From NCBI GenBank assembly GCA_001464335.1, contig LNEV01000014.1:1-64000 (forward strand): 64,000 nucleotides of DNA, read 5' to 3'. Each line of letters opens with the position of its first letter. Positions within the stretch are counted from its first letter, which is position 1. The notes beneath the pieces were generated by a model. That model saw only the letters and a list, made by a program, of their open reading frames with translations, was not told where the DNA came from and did no database searches. This stretch comes from Rhizobiales bacterium Ga0077545. GTDB taxonomy: Bacteria > Pseudomonadota > Alphaproteobacteria > Rhizobiales > Methylopilaceae. The position numbers and the translations under genes were made by a program. Shown here in pieces: positions 42,625 through 50,960 of this stretch.

Positions 42625-43186
42625 GACCGGGAAAGATCTGCGCCGTCAGCATATCCCCGCCCGCAGACCGCAAGGCAGCAACGGCTTCATCCTGCAGAAA
42701 AAGCGTTTCTCCCGCCGAAAGGACCTTTCCCCCGTCCGCTTTCCACGTGCCCGTCACCGCATACGCGATCGCATATCCGCCTGCTGGCGCGTGCACCTCG
42801 ATGTCGCGCGCGTTTTCCTGCGTCCTGACCTCCGATTGCCAGATGCCGCGTCGCGTCATGACATTGAAAACAAGCGCGGGGCCATCGGGCAGGCGCGACT
42901 GCGGCTGCAGCACGCTGTCGAAGAACAACGGCTGAAGCCGCGGCAGTATTATCGCCTCGTGCTCGAATTCCAGCACCAGCCCGGCCGCGCTCAGTCGCGT
43001 GATGCGACGGTCGATCCCCGGAAAACGCGAAAACGGCCCCTCGGCCGTGATCGGCGCAAGGCTGAGCCGGATCTCGAAATCCTCATGCGCTGATCCGGGC
43101 GGATACAGGAAGACATCCTTCGTGACGCCTCCGCCGTTCTTCCACGGCACGAGGTCATAATCGGAATCGGTAAGGACTTTCAGCAC
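42602..43186 (-). CDS. hutD: HutD family cupin
   Basis: 194 residues. It starts with the HutD hallmark YDLVPWKNGGGVTKDVFLYP and goes on with FEIRLSLAPITAEGPFSRFPGIDR. HutD is a two-cupin protein connected with histidine use in Pseudomonas, where it is thought to modulate the hut operon. No other hut genes are nearby, so its role here is unclear. It converges with the ATP-grasp gene and diverges from phnC. Confidence 0.88.
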   Translation of the reverse strand: MLKVLTDSDYDLVPWKNGGGVTKDVFLYPPGSAHEDFEIRLSLAPITAEGPFSRFPGIDRRITRLSAAGLVLEFEHEAIILPRLQPLFFDSVLQPQSRLPDGPALVFNVMTRRGIWQSEVRTQENARDIEVHAPAGGYAIAYAVTGTWKADGGKVLSAGETLFLQDEAVAALRSAGGDMLTAQIFPGLSRSPRE

Positions 43187-43293
43187 ATCAAATCCTCTCT
43201 GCGAGTTTCAAAGGCCCTGCCGCCGCGGAACTCGCTCGATCCATCGCTTGCGCCGATACAGGGCATGGAAAGGAATGCGACCACACTCCGGAA

Positions 43294-43311
43294 ATGTCAT
43301 TCAAGCGTCAT
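43294..43311 (+). promoter_or_regulatory. Candidate PHO box upstream of phnC
   Basis: The 18-base site matches the PhoB consensus CTGTCATAAATCTGTCAT at 12 positions by hand count, including both half-site cores TGTCAT (43295-43300) and CGTCAT (43306-43311) at the correct 11-base spacing. It lies about 42 bases ahead of the phnC ATG. Phosphonate uptake genes are classic Pho regulon members, so PhoB control is likely. Confidence 0.65.
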
Positions 43312-43352
43312 GCGAGGCTCCTAGGAGTCAGGCGCTTCTGGAGACTCGTCCA

Positions 43353-44201
43353 ATGTCCTATGCTCTGTCGATCGACGGCATAACAAAGTCCTACGGCTCG
43401 GTCATGGCCGTCAGCGAACTCGATCTGCGCATCGCTCCCGGCGAGCGCGTCGCGCTGATCGGTGCGTCGGGCTCCGGAAAATCGACCCTGATCCGCCTCG
43501 CTTCCGGGCTGTTGATCAGCGATTGCGGTGAAGTCAAAGTGTTCGGCGAAGCCATCCAGCGCAATGGTGCGCTGACCAAGGACGCGCGCCGCATTCGCCG
43601 CCAGATCGGCCTCATTTTTCAGAAATTCAATCTCGTGAACCGCCTGTCGGTCATGACGAATGTGCTCGTCGGATCGCTCGGACGGATTTCGCCGCTGCGC
43701 GGCACGCTCGGCCTGTATGCGCGCGAGGATCGCGAGGCTGCCTACGCCGCGCTCGCGCAGGTCGGGATCGAGAAGCACGCCTTCAAGCGCGCCGAAGCGC
43801 TTTCCGGTGGCCAGCAGCAGCGCGCCGCCATCGCCCGCGCCCTTGTCCAGCGCGCGAAGATCGTCATCGCCGACGAGCCCATCGCCTCGCTCGATCCGAA
43901 ATCCGCCAAGCGCGTCATGGATCTTCTCTCCGAGCTGAACCGCACGCAGGGCATCACGCTGCTCGTTTCGCTGCATCAGGTCGACTATGCGCGCGCCTAT
44001 TTCGACCGCGTGATCGCCATGCGCGCGGGCGAGATCGTCTTCGATGGAGCGGCGGAAAAGCTGACGCCCTCTTTCCTCACCGAGCTTTACGGCGCTTCCG
44101 CCGAAGAACTGATCCTGCCGGGCCAGAGCGGCCCGGAACCGGACACGCATAGCTTTGTCATGCGTACACAAACCGAGGCGCAAATCGCCCGGGTCAACTG
44201 A
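43353..44201 (+). CDS. phnC: Phosphonate ABC transporter ATP-binding protein
   Basis: 282 residues. Walker A GASGSGKSTL (about 38), Q-loop in LIFQKFNLVNRLSVMTNVLVG (typical of PhnC), signature LSGGQQQRAAIARAL, Walker B IVIADEPIASLD and switch His in SLHQ are present. ATG at 43353 is chosen because the fold begins there and the PHO box lies upstream. It is the first gene of phnC-phnD-phnE, which imports phosphonates and phosphate esters. Confidence 0.95.
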   Translation: MSYALSIDGITKSYGSVMAVSELDLRIAPGERVALIGASGSGKSTLIRLASGLLISDCGEVKVFGEAIQRNGALTKDARRIRRQIGLIFQKFNLVNRLSVMTNVLVGSLGRISPLRGTLGLYAREDREAAYAALAQVGIEKHAFKRAEALSGGQQQRAAIARALVQRAKIVIADEPIASLDPKSAKRVMDLLSELNRTQGITLLVSLHQVDYARAYFDRVIAMRAGEIVFDGAAEKLTPSFLTELYGASAEELILPGQSGPEPDTHSFVMRTQTEAQIARVN

Positions 44202-44220
44202 CCGACACGGAGACTTTAAA

Positions 44221-45222
44221 ATGAAGAATTTCATTCTGGGCGGCCTCGCCGCGCTCGCGCTTGCGGGCACGGCTTCGGCGCAGGAAATCAAGGAGCTCAA
44301 CTTTGGCATCATCTCGACCGAATCCTCGGCCGGACTGTCGAAGAGCTTCGAGCCGATTCTGAAGGATCTCGAGAAGGCCATCGGCATCCCGGTCAAGGCG
44401 TTCTTCGCGCAGGATTACGCCGGCGTGATCGAAGGCATGCGCTTCAAGAAGGTCGACCTTGCCTGGTACGGCAACAAATCGGCAATGGAAGCGGTTGACC
44501 GCGCCAATGGCGAAGTGTTCGTGCAGACGACCAAGCCGGACGGCACCAAGGGCTATTACTCGCTCATCATCACGCAGGCGGGCCGTTCGGACGTCAACGA
44601 GCTGAAAGACGTGCTCGATTGCTCGAAGGGGTTCAACTTCGGCAACGGCGACGTGAACTCGACCTCGGGCAACCTCGTGCCGAGCTATTATGTGTTCGCG
44701 CTCAACAAGACCAACCCGAACGATTGCTACAAGCGCGTCGTTGTCTCGAACCATGAAGGCAATGCGCTGGCCGTCGCCAACAAGCAGGTCGATTTCGCCA
44801 CGAACAACACCGAAAGCATGGACCGCCTCGCCAAGACGCGTCCGGAAGACGCCGCGAAGGTGAAGGAAGTGTGGCGTTCGCCGCTCATTCCGTCCGATCC
44901 GCTCGTGTGGCGCAAGGATCTCCCGGAAGAGCTGAAGGCGAAGATCCACTCCTTCTTCCTGAGCTATGGCCGTCTGGGCAGCGAAGACGAAGTGAAGCGT
45001 CAGCGCGAAGTCCTCGCCGGCACGTCCGATGGCTGGGGCGTGTTCGTTCCTTCGTCCAACGCGCAGCTTTACCCGATCCGTCAGCTCGAACTGTTCAAGG
45101 AAAAGCTGAAGATCGAAGGCAATGAGAAGCTTGCCGCCGACGACAAGAAGACCAAGGTCGCCGAGATCGAGAAGCAGCTCGCCGATCTCGACAAGCTCTC
45201 CACCAGCGTCCCGAACATGTAA
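44221..45222 (+). CDS. phnD: Phosphonate ABC transporter periplasmic binding protein
   Basis: 333 residues. A signal peptide ends at TASAQE (about residue 20). The mature part has NFGIISTESSAGLSKSFEP, the ligand loop with WYGNKSAM and FGNGDVNSTSGNLVPSYY, and ends in a Lys-rich helical tail, all typical of PhnD. It binds 2-aminoethylphosphonate and related compounds. It starts 19 bases after phnC; a hairpin follows its stop. Confidence 0.95.
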   Translation: MKNFILGGLAALALAGTASAQEIKELNFGIISTESSAGLSKSFEPILKDLEKAIGIPVKAFFAQDYAGVIEGMRFKKVDLAWYGNKSAMEAVDRANGEVFVQTTKPDGTKGYYSLIITQAGRSDVNELKDVLDCSKGFNFGNGDVNSTSGNLVPSYYVFALNKTNPNDCYKRVVVSNHEGNALAVANKQVDFATNNTESMDRLAKTRPEDAAKVKEVWRSPLIPSDPLVWRKDLPEELKAKIHSFFLSYGRLGSEDEVKRQREVLAGTSDGWGVFVPSSNAQLYPIRQLELFKEKLKIEGNEKLAADDKKTKVAEIEKQLADLDKLSTSVPNM

Positions 45223-45240
45223 CAACGCGCTGTGCGCGGC

Positions 45241-45270
45241 GGAGGGACCCAAGGGTCCCTCCCTTTTTTT
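45241..45270 (+). terminator. Terminator-like hairpin between phnD and phnE
   Basis: GGAGGGACCC (45241-45250) and GGGTCCCTCC (45253-45262) form a 9-10 bp perfect stem, followed by CTTTTTTT. It has the form of a rho-independent terminator but lies within the phnC-phnD-phnE series, 16 bases before the phnE ATG. It would attenuate phnE relative to phnD, or protect the phnD mRNA. Confidence 0.85.
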
Positions 45271-45285
45271 ATCCGGAGACATGTG

Positions 45286-46104
45286 ATGACGACGAACGGT
45301 TCCGCTTCCGCGATCTCCCCGCCGCAAATGCCTGTCGCTCCGATGTCCGTCATTGGGATCGTGACCAAGACGGTCCTGCTCGCGGTCGGCGTCAGCATTC
45401 TCGTCTGGGCCTGGCATTCTGCCGAGATGAACCCGGCGCAGCTTGCCCGCGACGCCGGAAACATGGCGGACCTGGGCAAGGACTTCTTTAAACCGGATTT
45501 CGCGGAATGGGAGTTCTATCTCAAGGGCATGCTCGAAACGCTGGCGATCGCCATCTGGGGTACGTTGCTGGCCGTCATTCTCGGCATTCCGCTGGCGCTG
45601 CTGTCCGCCGGCAACATCGCGCCCGCCTGGATCACCTTTCCCGTTCGCCGCGTGATGGACGCGCTGCGCGCCATCAACGAACTCGTCTTCGCGCTGATCT
45701 TTATCGCGGCGGTCGGCCTCGGCCCCTTCGCGGGCGTGCTGGCGCTGTTCCTGCACACGACGGGTGTGATCGCAAAACTGTTCTCGGAAGCCGTCGAGGC
45801 CATCGACCACGGACCGGTGGAAGGAATTCGCGGCACAGGCGCCACCAAGCTTCAGGAGATCGTCTACGGCGTCATCCCGCAGGTGCTGCCGCTGTGGATT
45901 TCCTTCACGCTCTACCGCTTTGAATCGAATGTACGCTCGGCAACCGTGATCGGCATTGTCGGCGGCGGCGGCATCGGCATGACGTTCAACGAGACCATGC
46001 GCTCGTTTCAGTATGAACAGGCGGGCGCCATTCTGCTCATCGTCGTCGTGACGGTTTCGCTGCTCGACATCGTCAGCCAGCGCATCCGCGCCCGCTTCAT
46101 CTGA
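45286..46104 (+). CDS. phnE: Phosphonate ABC transporter permease
   Basis: 272 residues. About six hydrophobic segments (25-45, 84-110, 133-165, 203-215, 225-238, 245-265), with the cytoplasmic EAA-like loop in [31 protein letters not shown]. It forms the homodimeric channel served by PhnC. Only one phnE is present; some rhizobial loci have two. ATG at 45286 follows a GGAGA site. Confidence 0.93.
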   Translation: MTTNGSASAISPPQMPVAPMSVIGIVTKTVLLAVGVSILVWAWHSAEMNPAQLARDAGNMADLGKDFFKPDFAEWEFYLKGMLETLAIAIWGTLLAVILGIPLALLSAGNIAPAWITFPVRRVMDALRAINELVFALIFIAAVGLGPFAGVLALFLHTTGVIAKLFSEAVEAIDHGPVEGIRGTGATKLQEIVYGVIPQVLPLWISFTLYRFESNVRSATVIGIVGGGGIGMTFNETMRSFQYEQAGAILLIVVVTVSLLDIVSQRIRARFI

Positions 46105-46110
46105 GAGCGT

Positions 46111-46192
46111 CATCCCGGACGCGCGGCAGCGCGCGCCGGGATCGCAGCATCATCGACAACGGTCCCGGATCATCGCCACGCGATGTCCGGGA
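46111..46192. repeat. Paired palindromic repeat (REP-like) between phnE and the PPOX gene
   Basis: Two hairpins lie side by side. The first runs 46111-46143 with ATCCCGG and CCGGGAT arms, the second 46163-46192 with TCCCGGATCATCGC against GCGATGTCCGGGA. Both share the TCCCGGA core. Such CATCCCGGA palindromes are dispersed in many Hyphomicrobiales genomes. Here it also fills the gap between convergent operons and may end both transcripts, though there is no T-tract. Confidence 0.65.
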
Positions 46193-46198
46193 CGACCC

Positions 46199-46819
46199 TC
46201 ACCACAAGGTTGCCTGCGCGCGGGCCTGCCACGCCTCGTCATAGGGCTTTCCGCCGACCCGGCCCTCGCTCATCTCCAGCAGAATGTCGCCGGGCGTGGG
46301 AAGGCCCTTCGGATCGACATGCCGTTCCGGGTTCCAGAGCTCCGAACGCACGATGGCGCGGGCGCACTGGAAGTAGACCTCGTCGACATGGAGAACGATG
46401 ACCGAACGCGGCGCCTTGCCGTCCACCGCGAAACTCGCGCACAGATCGGGATCGACGTTCACCTGCGCGCGTCCGTTGACACGAATCGCATTGCCATGAC
46501 CGGGAATGAGAAACATCAACGCGACGCGCGGGTCCCGCACGATGTTTCGTAGCGAATCGATTCGGTTGTTCCCGCGCCTGTCCGGCATCATCAAGGTCCG
46601 GTCGTCATGGATGCGTACAAATCCGCCGAGATCGCCGCGCGGCGAGCAGTCGAGACCTTCGGGGCCTGAGGTCGCCAGCGCTGCGAAGGGCGCAGTCTCG
46701 ATGAAGGCGCGGTAATGCGGCGTGATGCGGTTTGTCACTTTGGCCGTCGAGGCTTCGGCGAGCACGCCGGTGACGCCGTAGATGGCTTCGAGTTCCTCGA
46801 TCGAGCTTACGATACTCAA
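46199..46819 (-). CDS. PPOX-type flavoprotein (pyridoxamine 5'-phosphate oxidase-like)
   Basis: 206 residues from a TTG start at 46819, with GGAGG four bases ahead; no in-frame ATG lies near it. The split beta-barrel signatures are FIETAPFAALATSGPEGLDCSP, DRRGNNRIDSLRNIVRDPRVAL and FLIPGHGNAIRVNG, typical of the MSMEG_1061-like FMN group. It is the last gene of the phnG-N operon, 14 bases behind phnN. It has no established role in C-P lyase chemistry, so its presence is notable. Confidence 0.87.
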   Translation of the reverse strand: MSIVSSIEELEAIYGVTGVLAEASTAKVTNRITPHYRAFIETAPFAALATSGPEGLDCSPRGDLGGFVRIHDDRTLMMPDRRGNNRIDSLRNIVRDPRVALMFLIPGHGNAIRVNGRAQVNVDPDLCASFAVDGKAPRSVIVLHVDEVYFQCARAIVRSELWNPERHVDPKGLPTPGDILLEMSEGRVGGKPYDEAWQARAQATLW

Positions 46820-46833
46820 TGTTCCTCCCTTTC

Positions 46834-47433
46834 TCAGCCGAAGCGGGGGACGAGCCTGTCCTCCATCGGCGTCTTGCCGGTGCTTATGCCCTTGTGATGT
46901 CCGGCGATGAAAGCGACAAGTTCGCCGCCTGCTTCGTCGATCGTCCGGTCGTTGACGATGCTCGCATCGACCGGAGTCCAGACTTCGAGAGACCGCGTCA
47001 GCCGCGCGACGAGATCGCCATCTTCGAGGCGCGCGCGCCCCGCAAGGCGGGCCGCCAGCACATCGACCGGGGCCGTGACCTCCACGACCGCGACATTCGG
47101 CAGATGCACGCGGCTCCAGGGCACCATGCGTCGCGAAATATTGCAGACGGCGACACGCCCGCTGTTCACCTCGTCGAGAGCGGCTTTCGGGATCCCGTAG
47201 CCAAGGCCGTGGGCGCGCCAGCACAGCGCGAAAGCCCCTTCCTGCTCGGCTTGCGCGAACGCCGTCTCGTCGAGACTGTCGTGATCTTCGAATTCCGAAC
47301 TCGGCCGCGTCACGACACGACGCGGAAAAATCACATGCGCATTGTCCGCGAACGCGCCACGCGCATAGGCGATGAGACTGTCCTTGCCCGCGCCACTGGG
47401 GCCGACGACGAAGACGAAGCCACCCGCCATCAC
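46834..47433 (-). CDS. phnN: Ribose 1,5-bisphosphokinase
   Basis: 199 residues. The P-loop VVGPSGAGKDSLIAYA (about 10), the region RRVVTRP and a C-terminal guanylate-kinase-like lid with RLTRSLEVW are present. It makes PRPP from ribose 1,5-bisphosphate at the end of the C-P lyase route. Its start overlaps the phnM stop by four bases. Confidence 0.93.
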   Translation of the reverse strand: MMAGGFVFVVGPSGAGKDSLIAYARGAFADNAHVIFPRRVVTRPSSEFEDHDSLDETAFAQAEQEGAFALCWRAHGLGYGIPKAALDEVNSGRVAVCNISRRMVPWSRVHLPNVAVVEVTAPVDVLAARLAGRARLEDGDLVARLTRSLEVWTPVDASIVNDRTIDEAGGELVAFIAGHHKGISTGKTPMEDRLVPRFG

Positions 47434-48575
47434 AGCACCCGAACGCCTTCGCGCCAGACTCGGCGCACGACAGGAACACCTCCCGCAAGCGCGATGCGCA
47501 CGAGATCCGCGCGCTTTCCTTCGGCGATCTCGCCGCGGTCATGCAGTCCGGCGGCCACGGCCGGCGCCTTCGTCACGGTGCGGATCGCCGCCGAAAGATC
47601 GATTCCGGCGACCCGGTCCGGCATCTGGAACGCGGCCATCAGCAGGCTTCCCGGCACATAATCGGAGGAGAAAATGTCCAGACATCCTCGCTCGGCGCTT
47701 TCGACGGCCGAGAGGTTTCCGGAATGCGAACCGCCGCGAATGAAATTCGGCGCCCCCATCATCACCGCGATGCCCTGCTCGCGCAACGCCAGAGCGGATT
47801 CGAGTGTGGTCGGAAATTCGGCCAGCGCCACGCCTTCCTCGATCGTCTGGGCGACCTCGTCGAGCGTGGTGTCGTCATGGCTTGCGAGCGGAATGCCCTG
47901 CTCGCGGGCAAAGGCAATGACTTTCGGGCGATTGACGGCGCTGTGGGCGCCGTTCTGCGCGACCCGCGCATCCATCTGCGCCCTGAACTCCTCGACCGAA
48001 CCGCCGCGCTTGCCCATGTAATAGATCAGATATTTCTCGAGATCGCGGAACTGCCGCTGGCCCGGCGTATGGTCCATCAGGGAAATGAGATGGACCGGGT
48101 AAAGCTCTGCAAAAGCCGCGAGCGAGTCCGTCACGTCCGGCGAGGGAACCTCGCAGCGCAGATGCGTGAGATGTTCGGCCCGGAAGAGGTCGCCGCGCCG
48201 CGCGGTTTCGAGCGCTTCGGCAAGCTGCATCAGATCGCCGCCGAGGCCGCCGCCGTCGAGGTCCGAGCCGCAGCGCAGCGAATCGTACACCGTCGTGATG
48301 CCGGATGCGGCGATCTGCGCGTCATAGGCCAGAACCGCGCCCATCGTGTTCCAGCGCACTTTCGGGCGCGGCACGTAATGACTTTCGAGATGGTCGGTGT
48401 GCAGTTCGATGAGGCCGGGAATGAGATAATCGCCGGCGAAGTCCTCGCCGCGCTCGGGCGCCTTGCCTTCGCCGGTTTCGACCACACGACCGTCTGCGAT
48501 CGCCGCCCAGCCGCGCTGCACGCGGTCGGCAAGCACGATCGTCGCATTGTCGATCAGGAAGCTGTTCTCGTTCAT
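47430..48575 (-). CDS. phnM: Alpha-D-ribose 1-methylphosphonate 5-triphosphate diphosphatase
   Basis: 381 residues. The amidohydrolase metal motif IPGLIELHTDHLESHYVPRP is present, with later HLISLMDHTPGQRQF, SHDDTT and MMGAPNFIRGGSHSGN. It removes pyrophosphate from the PhnI-PhnL product before PhnJ acts. The ATG at 48575 is chosen; a GTG at 48596 that overlaps the phnL stop would add seven residues. Confidence 0.95.
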   Translation of the reverse strand: MNENSFLIDNATIVLADRVQRGWAAIADGRVVETGEGKAPERGEDFAGDYLIPGLIELHTDHLESHYVPRPKVRWNTMGAVLAYDAQIAASGITTVYDSLRCGSDLDGGGLGGDLMQLAEALETARRGDLFRAEHLTHLRCEVPSPDVTDSLAAFAELYPVHLISLMDHTPGQRQFRDLEKYLIYYMGKRGGSVEEFRAQMDARVAQNGAHSAVNRPKVIAFAREQGIPLASHDDTTLDEVAQTIEEGVALAEFPTTLESALALREQGIAVMMGAPNFIRGGSHSGNLSAVESAERGCLDIFSSDYVPGSLLMAAFQMPDRVAGIDLSAAIRTVTKAPAVAAGLHDRGEIAEGKRADLVRIALAGGVPVVRRVWREGVRVL

Positions 48576-48592
48576 CGTGATTCTCTGTCCGC

Positions 48593-49300
48593 TCACGCCG
48601 CTTTAGCCCGGAAGCGTGTCACATCGACGACACGACTTGCCACGCGCTCGCGCACATCCTCGTCGTGGAAAATGCCGATGATCGCGGTCCCCTTCGCCTT
48701 TTTCTCCTCGATCAGCCGCACGACGACGTCGCGGTTGGCCGCATCGAGCGAGGCGGTCGGTTCATCGAGCAGAAGCACGGGAAGATCGGCGATGAAACCG
48801 CGCGCGATGTTGACGCGCTGCTGTTCCCCACCGGAGAACGTCGCGGGCGGCAGATCCCACATGCGCTCCGGCACGTTGAGATCCGACAGCAGACGCCGCG
48901 CCCGGCTTCGCGCCTCGTCGGCGTCGAGCCCGCTTTCGCGGCCGACAGCGGCAACGATTTCCAGTGTACCGACACGCGGAATGACCCGCAGGAACTGGCT
49001 GACATAGCCCATGACGTCCCGGCGCAGCGCAAGAACGCGGCGCGGCTCGGCCTTCGCGACATCGACGAACTCCGCCCCATCGCGAATGAAAACGTGCCCC
49101 CGGTCGCAGCGGTAATTGCCGTAGATGATCTTGAGCAGCGAGGATTTCCCCGCGCCGGACGGCCCGCCGAGCACGGCGCATTCGCCGGGCGCGACCTCGA
49201 AGGACACACGATCGACGACGTCGAGCCGGACGCCGCCGCGCAGATGCAGCGTGAAGGCCTTCGAGACGTCCGAAAGCTTGACGAGAGGCTGACTGTTCAT
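48593..49300 (-). CDS. phnL: C-P lyase subunit, ABC ATPase PhnL
   Basis: 235 residues. Walker A GGPSGAGKSSLLK, signature FSGGEQQRVNIARGF and Walker B LLLDEPTASLD are intact. The segment RRDVMGYVSQFLRVIPRV is typical of PhnL. It acts with the PhnGHIJ core and is not a transporter ATPase. Its start overlaps phnK by four bases (ATGA). Confidence 0.94.
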   Translation of the reverse strand: MNSQPLVKLSDVSKAFTLHLRGGVRLDVVDRVSFEVAPGECAVLGGPSGAGKSSLLKIIYGNYRCDRGHVFIRDGAEFVDVAKAEPRRVLALRRDVMGYVSQFLRVIPRVGTLEIVAAVGRESGLDADEARSRARRLLSDLNVPERMWDLPPATFSGGEQQRVNIARGFIADLPVLLLDEPTASLDAANRDVVVRLIEEKKAKGTAIIGIFHDEDVRERVASRVVDVTRFRAKAA

Positions 49301-50067
49301 GCCGCGAGCACCGAAGAGACGAGAAGCTGCGTGTAAGGCTCGCGCGGATCGTCGAGCACCTGGTCTGTCAATCCGGTCTCGATGACACGCCCGCCCTTCA
49401 TCACCATGATGCGATGCGACAGAAGCCGCGCCACCGCGAGGTCGTGGGTCACGATGATGACGGCAAGCCCAAGCTCGGACACAAGCCCGCGAATGAGATC
49501 GAGCAGGCGCGCCTGTACAGATACGTCGAGGCCGGATGTCGGCTCGTCCATGAAGACGAGGCGCGGATGCGTGACGAGGTTGCGCGCGATCTGCAGACGC
49601 TGGCGCATGCCGCCCGAAAACGTCTTCGGGCTGTCGTCCATGCGTGCCGTTTCGATCTCCACGCGCGAAAGCCAGTCGGCGGCTGTCGCACGGATGTTTC
49701 CGTAATTGCGGTTGCCGATCGCCATCAGCCGTTCGCCGACATTGCCGCCGGCCGAGACGGGCATGCGCAGTCCCTGCGTGGGATCCTGACGGATGAAACC
49801 CCAATCGGTGCGCGTCAGCACACGGCGATCGGCTTCCGAAAGCGTCTGAAGATCGCGGACCTCGCCATCGCGGAAGCGGTAATGCACCTCGCCGCCATCG
49901 GCCTCGACATCGCGGGCGAGAAGCCCGAGCAGCGTCGATTTGCCGGAACCGGATTCGCCGACCACCGCGAGAACTTCGCCTTCGTGAAGATCGAGAGAAA
50001 CATCCGCGCAGGCGGTCCGCGCCCCGAAGCTCTTGCGCAGATTGCGCGCTGACAGAAGCGGGCTCAT
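49297..50067 (-). CDS. phnK: C-P lyase subunit, ABC ATPase PhnK
   Basis: 256 residues. Walker A GESGSGKSTLLG, DWGFIRQDPTQGLRM (a PhnK-type Q loop), signature FSGGMRQRLQIARNL and Walker B LVFMDEPTSGLD are present. PhnK docks on PhnJ in the E. coli complex. It overlaps both neighbours by four bases. Confidence 0.95.
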   Translation of the reverse strand: MSPLLSARNLRKSFGARTACADVSLDLHEGEVLAVVGESGSGKSTLLGLLARDVEADGGEVHYRFRDGEVRDLQTLSEADRRVLTRTDWGFIRQDPTQGLRMPVSAGGNVGERLMAIGNRNYGNIRATAADWLSRVEIETARMDDSPKTFSGGMRQRLQIARNLVTHPRLVFMDEPTSGLDVSVQARLLDLIRGLVSELGLAVIIVTHDLAVARLLSHRIMVMKGGRVIETGLTDQVLDDPREPYTQLLVSSVLAA

Positions 50068-50960
50068 TCCGCCGCCTCCCCATAGGGCGCTTGTCCCGAT
50101 AGCGCACCGCGATGGCCGGCTTCGCGGCGCTCCTCGCAATGATCGGTGTCCGAACACACAAACATCCGCCCGCCGCGGTCGTCGAGAACGACCTCATCGA
50201 GATAGACGTTCTCGGCGGCGCACAGCGCGCAGGGCTCATCGAATGTCTGCACGCGAAACGGATGGTCCTCGAAATCGAGGCTGCGCACCTCGGTGTGCGG
50301 CGGGACTGCGTAAATGCGCTTTTCGCGGCCCGCGCCGTAGAGCTGAAGCGCCGCGCAATTACCGATCTTCGGATTGTCGAATTTCGGCACCGGCGACGGG
50401 TCCATCACATAACGCCCCGCGACTTCGACCGGATAGGCATAGGTCGTCGCAATGTGCCCGTGCTTTGCGATGTCCTCGTAGAGCTTCACATGCATGAGGC
50501 CATATTCGGCAAGCGCATGAAGCTGGCGCGTCTCGGTTTCGCGCGGTTCGAGGAAACGCAGCGGCTCGGGAATCGGCACCTGATAGACGAGCACCTGATC
50601 GTCGCGAAGCTTTTTCTCTGGCACACGGTGGCGCGTCTGGATGATCGTCGCCTCGTCCGTCTTCGTCGTCGTCTCGACGCCGGATGTCCGCGCGAAGAAG
50701 GAGCGGATGGAGACCGCGTTCGTCGTGTCGTCCGAGCCCTGGTCGATGACCTTCAGCACATCGTCCGGCCCGAGAATCGCGGCCGTCACCTGCACACCGC
50801 CGGTGCCCCAGCCATAAGGCATCGGCATTTCACGGCTAGCGAACGGCACCTGATAGCCGGGGATCGCGATCGCTTTCAGGATCGCGCGGCGGATCATGCG
50901 TTTCGTCTGCTCGTCGAGATAGGCGAAATTGTAGCCCGAAGCGCTCACGGTCTCGTTCAT
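50064..50960 (-). CDS. phnJ: C-P lyase catalytic subunit, radical SAM enzyme PhnJ
   Basis: 298 residues. The cysteines that hold the 4Fe-4S cluster and the catalytic thiyl radical are all present: C-x2-C in EPCALCAAEN, then C-x21-C and C-x5-C in FVCSDTDHCEERR, matching the E. coli spacing. The segment YGAGREKRIYAVPP is also conserved. It breaks the C-P bond of ribose methylphosphonate cyclically, releasing methane or another alkane. It overlaps phnI and phnK. Confidence 0.97.
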   Translation of the reverse strand: MNETVSASGYNFAYLDEQTKRMIRRAILKAIAIPGYQVPFASREMPMPYGWGTGGVQVTAAILGPDDVLKVIDQGSDDTTNAVSIRSFFARTSGVETTTKTDEATIIQTRHRVPEKKLRDDQVLVYQVPIPEPLRFLEPRETETRQLHALAEYGLMHVKLYEDIAKHGHIATTYAYPVEVAGRYVMDPSPVPKFDNPKIGNCAALQLYGAGREKRIYAVPPHTEVRSLDFEDHPFRVQTFDEPCALCAAENVYLDEVVLDDRGGRMFVCSDTDHCEERREAGHRGALSGQAPYGEAAE

